Below, one piece after another: positions 8,908 to 17,032 of a stretch of DNA of 64,000 bases; within the stretch, counting starts at the first letter, position 1, and each line of letters begins with the position of its first letter. The position numbers were made by a program, and so were the translations under genes. The notes under the pieces were generated by a model that was given only the letters and a program-made list of their open reading frames with translations, was not told the origin of the DNA and made no database searches. The stretch is from an uncultured bacterium (lineage in GTDB: Bacteria; Bacillota_I; Bacilli_A; RF39; UBA660): contig CAMNUE010000001.1 of NCBI GenBank assembly GCA_946560065.1, forward strand, positions 275,564-339,563, read 5' to 3'.

Positions 8908-10560
8908 ATGAGTAAAATAAAAATATTTAGTCTTGGTGGTCTAAATGAAAATGGCAAGAATATGTACATTGTCAATGTTGATAAAGACATTTTCGTTTTT
9001 GATGCAGGACTAAAATACGATAATGATCTAAATTTAGGAATTGATTATATAATTCCAAGTTTTGATTACTTAATAAAAAATAGAAAGAAAATAAAAGGTA
9101 TATTTTTAACTCACGGTCATGAGGGTAATATGGGAGCAGTTCCAGATATTATTGAAAAAATACCAGAAGTTCCAGTTTATGGAACAAAATTAACTTTAGA
9201 ATTAGTAAAAAAAGATTTAGATAAAAACAGTTTAGAAAAAGCTAAATTAATAGAAATAAAGCCACATAATAAATTAGAGTTCGGTAAAAACTCACTATTT
9301 CCGATTAGTGTAACACACTCTATACCTGATGCAGTTTGTTATGTATTATATACAGAAGATGGAGCTATAGTATACACAGGGGATTTCGTTTTTGATTCAA
9401 CTATGATGGGTGCTTACAAGACTGATATTGGAAAACTTGCCTATGTAGGAAAACAAGGAGTTTTATGTTTACTATCAGAGTCATTCTACGCAGATAAAAA
9501 AGGACACACAAGTCCAAACAACAGAGTAAGCGATTTTATAAGAGAAGTATTAAATAAAGCAGACAATCGTATTATTGCAACAATACTTCCAGCTCACTTC
9601 TATAGAATGCAAGAAATATTCAACGAAGTTGCCCAAACTCATCGTAAAGTAATCATTATGGGAAAAGCTCTTCAAGAATTAATTAATAGTGCAATAGATG
9701 AAGGCTATTTATCAATAAAAAAAGATCGTATAGGCACACTTGCAGATTTAGAAAGTAAGAATGCAATCGTCCTTATATCTGATGAAAAAGAAAAACCATT
9801 TGGAAATTTAGAAAGAATCATCAAAGGATTTGATAAATTTATAACCATCAAAGAAACTGATACAATTTTTATTACTGAACCAAGTTATCCAGGTATTGAA
9901 AAAAGATTAGCTGTTATCATGGATGAAATAGCAATGTTAGGTGCCGATGCTATATGTTTATCTAGTAAGAAACACTTATTACACCATGCATCACGTGAAG
10001 ATTTAATGTTGATGATAAATCTAATGAATCCAAAATACTATTTCCCGGTAAAAGGTGAATATAGAAATCAATATGCCAATGCTGAAATAGCAGAAGAATT
10101 AGGAATACCAAAAGAAAATATTATCTTAAAATTAAATGGTGATGTTTTTGAAATGATTAAAGGAAAAAATACTAATTCAACAGAACATATTGAAGTTGAT
10201 GAAGTATTAATTGATGGTAAAAGTCAAGGTGATATTGGTAATCTTGTTTTAAAAGATCGAGAGATGTTAGGAGAAAATGGAATTGTCATAATCAGCTGTA
10301 CTTTAGATAAAAATTCCAAAAAAGTAGTTGGTGGTCCAGAAATTCTAACTAGAGGATTCATCTATGTAAAAGAAAGTCAAGACTTACTAGAAGAAACAAA
10401 AAAGGTTTCAAGAGAAGTAATAGAATCAAATATTGAATTAAACACTAAGAGAGTAGATTATTCAAAAATAAAAAATGAAGTACGTGATGTACTTGGAAAA
10501 TTCTTCTATAAAGAAACCGAATCAAAACCAATGATTATTACCGTAATTCAAGAGGTTTAA
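8908..10560 (+). CDS. RNase J family protein with degenerate metal site (J2-like)
   Basis: A 550-residue beta-lactamase/beta-CASP family protein with the RNase J layout, including the C-terminal domain. Active RNase J1 has an HxHxDH zinc motif; here residues 68-74 read THGHEGN, replacing the Asp and second-pair His. The late HGEYR motif has become KGEYR (PVKGEYR). The middle His (VTHSIPD) and Asp (YTGDF) are kept. This pattern suggests a catalytically weak or inactive subunit, comparable to RNase J2, that may partner an active J1 elsewhere. A MTS-like GGLNENG start and strong AAAGGAG site are present. Confidence 0.9.
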   Translation: MSKIKIFSLGGLNENGKNMYIVNVDKDIFVFDAGLKYDNDLNLGIDYIIPSFDYLIKNRKKIKGIFLTHGHEGNMGAVPDIIEKIPEVPVYGTKLTLELVKKDLDKNSLEKAKLIEIKPHNKLEFGKNSLFPISVTHSIPDAVCYVLYTEDGAIVYTGDFVFDSTMMGAYKTDIGKLAYVGKQGVLCLLSESFYADKKGHTSPNNRVSDFIREVLNKADNRIIATILPAHFYRMQEIFNEVAQTHRKVIIMGKALQELINSAIDEGYLSIKKDRIGTLADLESKNAIVLISDEKEKPFGNLERIIKGFDKFITIKETDTIFITEPSYPGIEKRLAVIMDEIAMLGADAICLSSKKHLLHHASREDLMLMINLMNPKYYFPVKGEYRNQYANAEIAEELGIPKENIILKLNGDVFEMIKGKNTNSTEHIEVDEVLIDGKSQGDIGNLVLKDREMLGENGIVIISCTLDKNSKKVVGGPEILTRGFIYVKESQDLLEETKKVSREVIESNIELNTKRVDYSKIKNEVRDVLGKFFYKETESKPMIITVIQEV

Positions 10561-10561
10561 A

Positions 10562-11038
10562 ATGAATAAAAAAGTTATCTATAGCAGCTTAGCTATAGTA
10601 ATTCTAATAACAATATCGATTATTCTATTTAATATACTAAATCCAACTAATGGTACTTTAATTTGTACCTATAATAATAAAACAGATGTCTACAACATTT
10701 CAACAAGGTATGAAATAAAATTTACCAATAGAGTAGTTACTAATCTATATACTGAAGAAATAATAGAAGTTGCTGATGAAGAAATGCTCAGTGAATACAA
10801 AACATCTTTAGGATTGGTATATAGTAAGTATCATGATTTAAAATATTATGATAATTCTATAAAGGTAAAAAATAATAAATTAATATCTAAAACAAATATA
10901 AATTATCAAAAATTAGATATTTCTAAATTCATTGCTCTTGACAAGAATAATCGAAAGTTGTTTACTAATAATAAAGTAGAATTAAAATTATTAAGGAAAA
11001 CCTACGAAGAAAAAGGTTCAAGATGTACATACAAATAA
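10562..11038 (+). CDS. Hypothetical membrane-anchored protein
   Basis: A 158-residue protein with one N-terminal transmembrane or signal-anchor helix (residues 5-25) and a soluble external domain containing two cysteines (near residues 38 and 155) that could form a disulfide. No lipobox is visible. It starts 1 base after the RNase J homologue stop, with AGAGG overlapping that gene's end, so it is translationally coupled. The function is unknown. Confidence 0.72.
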   Translation: MNKKVIYSSLAIVILITISIILFNILNPTNGTLICTYNNKTDVYNISTRYEIKFTNRVVTNLYTEEIIEVADEEMLSEYKTSLGLVYSKYHDLKYYDNSIKVKNNKLISKTNINYQKLDISKFIALDKNNRKLFTNNKVELKLLRKTYEEKGSRCTYK

Positions 11039-11064
11039 ACTTCATTTCTATAATGAAATGAAGT
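11039..11064 (+). other. Perfect hairpin with TATAAT loop just before tRNA-Arg
   Basis: ACTTCATTTC and GAAATGAAGT form a 10-bp perfect stem with TATAAT as the loop, ending 4 bases before the tRNA. There is no T tract, so it is not a normal terminator. The loop could act as the -10 box of the tRNA gene, or the stem could mark a processing site of a read-through transcript. Confidence 0.6.
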
Positions 11065-11068
11065 ATCT

Positions 11069-11145
11069 GTTCTCGTAGCTCAGTAGGATAGAGCAATCGC
11101 CTCCTAAGCGATAGGTCGGCAGTTCGACTCTGCCCGGGAACACCA
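11069..11145 (+). tRNA. tRNA-Arg (anticodon CCU)
   Basis: Full cloverleaf. The acceptor stem GTTCTCG/CGGGAAC has one U-G pair. The D arm is GCTC/GAGC. The anticodon stem ATCGC/GCGAT has loop CTCCTAA, giving anticodon CCU for AGG codons. The T arm is GGCAG/CTGCC with TTCGACT. The CCA end is encoded (11143-11145). Confidence 0.97.
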
Positions 11146-11155
11146 TAATAAAAAC

Positions 11156-11185
11156 AACTGTTACATTGTAACAGTTTTTCTTTTT
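11156..11185 (+). terminator. Rho-independent terminator after tRNA-Arg
   Basis: AACTGTTAC and GTAACAGTT form a perfect 9-bp stem with a 3-base loop, followed by TTTCTTTTT. Confidence 0.92.
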
Positions 11186-11212
11186 GAAGATATATTTAGT
11201 AAAAATAAATTG

Positions 11213-11221
11213 TGATATAAT
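11213..11221 (+). promoter_or_regulatory. Extended -10 promoter of gene 11244
   Basis: TGATATAAT is an extended -10 element about 22 bases before the ATG. It precedes the AGAGGTGAT ribosome-binding site. Confidence 0.6.
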
Positions 11222-11243
11222 TAAATAATAAGAGGTGATTCTA

Positions 11244-12407
11244 ATGCTAAGCAGGGAAGAAATTATTGAATACTGCAGCACTTACAAAGTAGTAAATGAT
11301 AAAATTATAAATATAAAAACCACCCAAGAAGTAACAGATACTAACATGATTTTAAAGATAAAATCAGCTATATTAATATATAGAGAAGCCCATCTTTCAT
11401 ATAAAGAAGATCTTCAACAATTTGGAAAAGTAAATCGCTCAAAAGAACAATACATAGAAAAGACAATGGAAAAATTTGGCGTTAATGGTGAGAAAAATAA
11501 CTATGGTATCAATAAATTAGTTAATGCCATTCTTTCATCTGATGGTCATTACGAAGAAATGATGGGAGGAGGAAATCTAACAAACAGTAAATTTTCTATT
11601 CTAGTTGAACCAAAGAAAGACTTTACACTTGCTTACTTAAGAATGCTTTCTAGAGAACAAGGATTCGATTTTGAAAATCTTCAAGTAAGCCAAGATTTAT
11701 CAGAACTAAAACATAATGGAGTTTCCAAAGTAATAATAGATTTTAAGAAAAAAACACTAAAAAGAGAAACAGAAAATAAGGATTCAAATAGCATAACATT
11801 TTCCCATCCAAAAGCTGCAGATTTAAACTATCTTGAAGAACAGAAAAGACTTGCTAAAAAAAATAACGATGAAGAAGCATATAATTATGCAGTAAAAAAC
11901 ATTGAAAGAATTGTAAGTGAAAATCAAGTTGTAATTACAGAAGAGCAGTGGGATAAAATGACTAATCAAGAAAAAGTAGACTTCGTAAAGTTAAAAATGA
12001 ATGAATCTATAGTTTTAAAAGATAAAGAAGCCTTTAATTACTGGAATGCAAACTTAAAACACCTTCAAGAAATGTCAAAAGCAAATGTTGAGGATATAGA
12101 AAACCATTCTTCTCCGTCACAAGAAAAACAAGAACAATCAGAATTCCAATTGCAGATTAATAACTTACGAAAAACATTAGACGATATTTCTAAGGAATAC
12201 CATAAAATGCTTGCAGATAGCTATATTGATGTAACTGAAAAAAGAACTTTAATAAAAAGAATTAAAGATTTAGAAGAAGATGCCCATGTTATAAAACCTC
12301 TAGCAACAAATTACTTTGAAAAAGAGTTACTCGCATCAATTATTGAAATATTAAAACAAGAACAAGAAAAGATGTTAAACGGTTTAAACAATGCTAGAAC
12401 TAATTAA
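11244..12407 (+). CDS. Hypothetical protein with C-terminal coiled coil
   Basis: A 387-residue protein not recognised. The first 190 residues look like a mixed globular domain with a GGGNL turn near residue 105. The rest is charged and helical, with a probable coiled coil over about residues 290-385. No signal peptide or membrane helix is present. The ATG at 11244 is chosen over an in-frame GTG at 11235 because the GTG lies within the AGAGGTGAT ribosome-binding site. It is followed by a CHC2 zinc-finger gene and lies on the edge of the LRR/vWA/AAA block, but no functional link is proven. Confidence 0.75.
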   Translation: MLSREEIIEYCSTYKVVNDKIINIKTTQEVTDTNMILKIKSAILIYREAHLSYKEDLQQFGKVNRSKEQYIEKTMEKFGVNGEKNNYGINKLVNAILSSDGHYEEMMGGGNLTNSKFSILVEPKKDFTLAYLRMLSREQGFDFENLQVSQDLSELKHNGVSKVIIDFKKKTLKRETENKDSNSITFSHPKAADLNYLEEQKRLAKKNNDEEAYNYAVKNIERIVSENQVVITEEQWDKMTNQEKVDFVKLKMNESIVLKDKEAFNYWNANLKHLQEMSKANVEDIENHSSPSQEKQEQSEFQLQINNLRKTLDDISKEYHKMLADSYIDVTEKRTLIKRIKDLEEDAHVIKPLATNYFEKELLASIIEILKQEQEKMLNGLNNARTN

Positions 12408-12519
12408 AGTGAAATTGTCCAATTATTAACACTAGTATTACTAACAAATTAATTTAAAAAATACTTAATTGTGTTAGAATAAATAATTAAAGTAATGAAA
12501 GGTGTAGTAGGAGGATAAA

Positions 12520-13287
12520 ATGAAAATAAAAAATGATGACTTATATCCTGATATCTATGGATTATACTTATATTTTTTAGATAAAGGTCATACAAAAGGA
12601 CTCACTTATTCTGATCTAAAAGCTTTAAAAAGACTAGAACAAGATATTAGCGACAGATTAATTATCAGTGATAATAAATGGTTTGATTTATATAACAAAA
12701 TATCTAGTTTAAAACAGGAAATGTACCAAAGTGGGATTTTTCATAAATATCGTTATGAAGGAATAAATTATTTAAAAGAAAACACATATATACTGCCACT
12801 TGTACTTGCAAATGATGATTCAGATAAAATAAAAATGTACTCTGATGCTAGTTATTACTTTTCATGCCAATTTCACAATGAAAGAACGCCATCTATGGGG
12901 GTATCAGATGATAAAAACTTCTTTTATTGTTTTGGTTGTGGTCAATCAGGAGATGCTATCCGTTATCTTAAGTCATATGAAAATCTAAATTTCAAAGAAG
13001 CTATAGAATTACTCTCAACCATATATTTAATAGATCCAGAAATGAAAAATAATAACTCCCAAGAACAGGCAAAAAAATACCAAGAAACAATTATAGGGCC
13101 TAGATATCAAGAACTTCTCGAGATAGGAAAAAAACGTCTAGAAAGACGTAATCAAAATGAAGTGGCCTATCAAAGTGTTGAAGACTTTTATCAAAAACGT
13201 TATTCTATGATTGAGAGAGTAAAAGCAAAAGAATATGATCAAAATTTTACAGTAAAAAAACTTACTAAGAGAATGTACTTAGATTAA
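12520..13287 (+). CDS. CHC2 zinc-finger protein (primase-type zinc domain without TOPRIM)
   Basis: A 255-residue protein whose centre matches the DnaG zinc-binding domain: CQFH (about residues 117-120), then ERTPSMGVSDDK, then CFGC and GQSGDAI, giving the C-x2-H...C-x2-C pattern. In primases this domain reads the DNA template. Here it is flanked by about 110 unassigned N-terminal and 85 helical C-terminal residues, and no TOPRIM or polymerase domain follows. Stand-alone CHC2 proteins are known from plasmids and phages. It has a strong GGAGG ribosome-binding site and is followed 15 bases later by an unknown gene. Confidence 0.85.
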   Translation: MKIKNDDLYPDIYGLYLYFLDKGHTKGLTYSDLKALKRLEQDISDRLIISDNKWFDLYNKISSLKQEMYQSGIFHKYRYEGINYLKENTYILPLVLANDDSDKIKMYSDASYYFSCQFHNERTPSMGVSDDKNFFYCFGCGQSGDAIRYLKSYENLNFKEAIELLSTIYLIDPEMKNNNSQEQAKKYQETIIGPRYQELLEIGKKRLERRNQNEVAYQSVEDFYQKRYSMIERVKAKEYDQNFTVKKLTKRMYLD

Positions 13288-13302
13288 AAGAAGATAATTA
13301 CT

Positions 13303-13983
13303 GTGTATAATAACTTATTTTGGAAACATCTCTCAAAAGATAAAAATAAATTAGAAATATTTAAAAAAGGTCTCAAAACAGGACAAATTCAACCGTTCGA
13401 TATAAACGTACTATCCCGCCTAAGAAGGCTATATTATTCTTGTTATTCTGCACTTATTTATCTATATGGAGAAGAAACAAATTTTGAAACTATTGGTAAT
13501 AAAATTGAACTGTTATCATTAGTCTTTGAAAAAGAAGATTATACAATAGTTCATGCTGACACTGATTCTACTAGAGAAATTCCTTTTTACCTTTATAAAC
13601 ATAAACATCTAGATAATAATTCTTATATGGAAGTCAAAAGAGGAAATAAAACTTATGTTTATGACACATTTTCTATGTTACGATTCGCTAAAGAAATCTA
13701 TGAACAATTAGAACATCCGAAAATTCTTAGAAAGGTTTCTAAGAAAAAAATTTTATCACGCCCTGCACGTCTTTGTGATAGAAAGTCATACGATTCTCCT
13801 CATGACGATTGGCTAGCAATTGGAATGATTCCGCACTTAGAAAAAAATCTAAAAAATAGTCCCTACAAAAATATTCTGAAAAAAGAACTGCTTAGATATA
13901 AAAAAGAACTAGATTATGAAAGCATACTGCAAAATTGGTGGAAAGAAGAATCAAAAATTTTTGGTAAAGCAAAAAGAAAGTAA
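13303..13983 (+). CDS. Hypothetical basic protein (GTG start)
   Basis: A 226-residue Lys/Arg-rich protein of unknown family, rich in aromatic residues (Tyr, Trp). The only plausible start in the 15-base gap after the CHC2 gene is GTG at 13303, without a good ribosome-binding site, so translation probably depends on coupling to the upstream gene. The composition suggests nucleic-acid binding, which fits a partner of the zinc-finger protein, but this is inference. The exact start is uncertain. Confidence 0.65.
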   Translation: MYNNLFWKHLSKDKNKLEIFKKGLKTGQIQPFDINVLSRLRRLYYSCYSALIYLYGEETNFETIGNKIELLSLVFEKEDYTIVHADTDSTREIPFYLYKHKHLDNNSYMEVKRGNKTYVYDTFSMLRFAKEIYEQLEHPKILRKVSKKKILSRPARLCDRKSYDSPHDDWLAIGMIPHLEKNLKNSPYKNILKKELLRYKKELDYESILQNWWKEESKIFGKAKRK

Positions 13984-14006
13984 TAAAATACTTTCTTTAT
14001 TTTTTT
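13973..14006. terminator. Strong bidirectional terminator
   Basis: AAAGAAAGTA and TACTTTCTTT form a perfect 10-bp stem with loop ATAAAA, followed by a T run. It serves the plus-strand gene and the minus-strand LRR operon, whose coding ends converge here. Confidence 0.92.
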
Positions 14007-17000
14007 AATATTAAAATTTGATTATCAGAAGAATCACCTTCATATCCACCGACTAATTTTCCGTCAATTTCATAACCATATGCTGAATAATTTATAGGAA
14101 TACAAGGTGAGACTTCTTCATGATTTTCCTCAAGTAGATAGTCCTCAATAACATTCCTTTTTCTACCAATTGTTACATATGTAATTGGTTTATCTGGATA
14201 ATTGTTATTATACTTTTCAATAAAAGCTTTTGTTCCTTCAATAAATGTTTGATAAATCTTTTCAACTGGAATAATATTTCGAGCTAACATATTCATCTCC
14301 ATAGTATTAAAAACAGCATACCCTGCTTCTTTATTAACAAATAGAGTAGCCTTCGCAATTATTTTTCCAAATCCGTTTCTAATAACTAAGTTCTGACAGC
14401 AATCAAGAATCATACTAGCACGCATAATACCAGCTCCAGCACCATTCAAATGAGCGCAACAATTACAATACTTTCCAAGAATCATGTTCTCAACTGATTG
14501 CTTAGGAAGCCATTCATAAGATAATTCTATATTGGCAGATCCTTTTAAATCATTATTAGAATCATTATCATAATATATATTTCCTTCTTCATCATGATAT
14601 GTCTTTGTAAAAATATTTCTCGGAGCCTTCAATGATTCATGAAGAATCAATTTAGCCTTCTTTAATAAACTATTAGTTGGAGTGAAATACTTTCCTAAAA
14701 GTTCTACTAAATCTTTGTCATCATCATCGAAGTCCAAATCATTAAGTTCCATTAAAAAATAATTTTTACACTTATCGATAGTAACGTTTAAATGCCTCTG
14801 TTCACCACTATCAGCCATCGAACACTCTGAAATATTTCTAAAGGAATTATAGACCCTTGAGATAAAACCAGAGGCTGCTTTCTCTATACTAATTAGTTCT
14901 TTATAATTTTCAATAAAAAACAAAATAAACTCTTCATCCAATTCTTCTCTAGGATGCATATCACAGAAAACTCTATGTATGTCATCTCCAACAATTCTAT
15001 TTTCATTGTTTGTTCTATCAGGCAATACTTCACAAAATAACTTTTCAGTAAGGAAATTACACACTCTTTGACAAAGTCTATCATTATCAGAAAAAATACC
15101 TAATGCCAATGAAAGTTTAAATAAATCATTTAAATTATTTCCTTGATAATCACCAGTTTCATTGACTAGACTAGCTTTAATTAATCTCTTAATATTAGAA
15201 TTATAACATTTTACAAGATATTCCTGATTTTCATAATTTGTGTCTAGAAAAAACTTTGCATTATATAGAAACCTATCATATCTTTGATATTGCTCTAATA
15301 AATTGCAGTATCTAACTAATTTAGGAATATTATTAAATAGTTTAGTAATTTCATTATCATCATACTCCTCATCTTCAGTGTTTTCTCTAACAGTAAAAGC
15401 TTTAGAAAATCTAAAAAATCTATCTAGAGAAGGAGACATATTTTTAATTATCAACTCTAAATCATTCTTTTTAACATTTTGCATTAAAACGCCATTAAAT
15501 AAAGTTTCATCTTTAACATCATTAGCATCTAACATCTCTCGAATTGCTCTATAGTGTTTTCCTTCTGCAATTTCTTGTACAAAATCAATATCTGTTATAA
15601 ATCTTTCAAAAATCCCACTGAGTTTTTTATTAAACAAAATGCTTTGCATTAATGAACTACAATCAGCATTAATAGACAATAAGTTATATAAGTAATCTAC
15701 AAATATATCAGGTTTATCTTCAAGTAAATGTGAAGTAGAAGATACCTCTCTAATTTCATCTTTTGACACCTTTACTGCATCATAATCATCAATTGACACA
15801 TAATATGTTCCATCCGCAAGTGAGAAAATTCTAATATTGTCTTTATCAAAATACCTTTTATAAAAATCCTCAGAAGTCTTAGTCTCCAACATATTAAATT
15901 TCCTTGCCTTCATTTTCATAGAATCAAAAAAATTAATAGTAGTCTCAGGATAAAAAGTATTGGGCATAATCATTCTTATATCTTCTGGAATCCTTAATTC
16001 CTTTAACTTTCTTGATTTTTTAAAAACATTACTACCAATATGCTGTAATGAAGAGGGGAGACTAACTTCAATTGCATTCATAAAAATATCGCTCATATCA
16101 TCTGTTAAAGTAGTAATTCCTTCATCAATTGTAATTTTATTAAAAGGAATATGGGCCTCCTCCAATATACTCTTATGTACATTAAACAATAATGTTTTAC
16201 CATACGGAGTATGAAATATATTTGCCTCTTTTAATTTATTACAATTAAGAAAAGTCTTTGGACCTATACTTTCTATTTCAGAAGGAATATAAATTCTTTT
16301 TAAATATTTAGCCCCCGCAAAAGAATAATTAGATAAATTATAAACTAATGAATGATACATAGTTTCATCATCTATTATATTTAAATAATATCCGACAACA
16401 AATTCTTCGTTCTTTGAATTGATTGCATATTGTAATAAAACTCCATCATTTTTATCAATTAAAGCAATGCCTTCATCACTCATATATTTAGGATTTCGAG
16501 AATCAACAGTAATCTCTTTTAAAGAAGTCATTAAACTAAAGGCAGCAGTTTCAATATTATCTAGTGACTTAGGTATAAAAAGTTTTTCTATTTTATTGCA
16601 ACCACATAAAGCCATAACTCCAATACTTTTAACATTCTTTGGCAAAAGAAAATCTTTAAGTCGTCGACAATTATACAAAGCAAAATCATCAATATATTCA
16701 ATTTTATCATGGATGTTAACTTGTTTTAAATTTCGACAGTAAGAAAACATTCCACGAGAAAGATAAGTAAGATATTCTGGAATTGTAATCCCTTCTAAAG
16801 AAGTACAATTAGCAAAAACATCACTACCAATAAGCTTTAAGTTTTTAGGCAAATTTACCTTTTTTAATTTAGAACAACCCATAAAAGCACTATCACCAAT
16901 AAAGACTACTGAATCGGGAATAATTACTTCTTCGACATCTTTATAATTCATGAACTCGCCATTTTCTATCCTAGTAGTTCCCTCTGGAATGACAAGACAT

Positions 17001-17017
17001 TTACAATTTTTATCCAT
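13997..17017 (-). CDS. Giant cytoplasmic LRR_5 (BspA-type) repeat protein with Cys-rich C-terminal domain
   Basis: A 1006-residue protein. Residues about 1-390 are BspA-type leucine-rich repeats of roughly 23 residues, recognisable by recurring IPxxVxxIGxxAFxxCxxL patterns. Unlike typical BspA proteins there is no signal peptide, LPXTG or membrane anchor, so it is expected in the cytoplasm. A helical middle (400-780) precedes a conserved C-terminal domain with KYCNCCAHLNGAGAG (residues 849-863), an LDCC motif (872-874) and IAKATLFVN. The last 650 residues resemble the upstream 1272-aa paralogue throughout. It is second in a two-gene operon with a 15-base gap. The Cys/His motifs may bind metal or act catalytically. 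Confidence 0.88.
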   Translation of the reverse strand: MDKNCKCLVIPEGTTRIENGEFMNYKDVEEVIIPDSVVFIGDSAFMGCSKLKKVNLPKNLKLIGSDVFANCTSLEGITIPEYLTYLSRGMFSYCRNLKQVNIHDKIEYIDDFALYNCRRLKDFLLPKNVKSIGVMALCGCNKIEKLFIPKSLDNIETAAFSLMTSLKEITVDSRNPKYMSDEGIALIDKNDGVLLQYAINSKNEEFVVGYYLNIIDDETMYHSLVYNLSNYSFAGAKYLKRIYIPSEIESIGPKTFLNCNKLKEANIFHTPYGKTLLFNVHKSILEEAHIPFNKITIDEGITTLTDDMSDIFMNAIEVSLPSSLQHIGSNVFKKSRKLKELRIPEDIRMIMPNTFYPETTINFFDSMKMKARKFNMLETKTSEDFYKRYFDKDNIRIFSLADGTYYVSIDDYDAVKVSKDEIREVSSTSHLLEDKPDIFVDYLYNLLSINADCSSLMQSILFNKKLSGIFERFITDIDFVQEIAEGKHYRAIREMLDANDVKDETLFNGVLMQNVKKNDLELIIKNMSPSLDRFFRFSKAFTVRENTEDEEYDDNEITKLFNNIPKLVRYCNLLEQYQRYDRFLYNAKFFLDTNYENQEYLVKCYNSNIKRLIKASLVNETGDYQGNNLNDLFKLSLALGIFSDNDRLCQRVCNFLTEKLFCEVLPDRTNNENRIVGDDIHRVFCDMHPREELDEEFILFFIENYKELISIEKAASGFISRVYNSFRNISECSMADSGEQRHLNVTIDKCKNYFLMELNDLDFDDDDKDLVELLGKYFTPTNSLLKKAKLILHESLKAPRNIFTKTYHDEEGNIYYDNDSNNDLKGSANIELSYEWLPKQSVENMILGKYCNCCAHLNGAGAGIMRASMILDCCQNLVIRNGFGKIIAKATLFVNKEAGYAVFNTMEMNMLARNIIPVEKIYQTFIEGTKAFIEKYNNNYPDKPITYVTIGRKRNVIEDYLLEENHEEVSPCIPINYSAYGYEIDGKLVGGYEGDSSDNQILILKK

Positions 17018-17032
17018 AATGATTTTACCTTT

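Noticed and set aside
11048..11281. Minus-strand frame across tRNA-Arg encoding FPGRVELPTYRLGG
   Set aside because: This is the well-known spurious translation of the antisense strand of a tRNA gene; it has no start signals and spans a terminator.
15303..16742. Plus-strand frames of 83-107 codons inside the LRR genes
   Set aside because: They are antisense to the long repeat-coding frame, have no ribosome-binding sites and show no recognisable domains.
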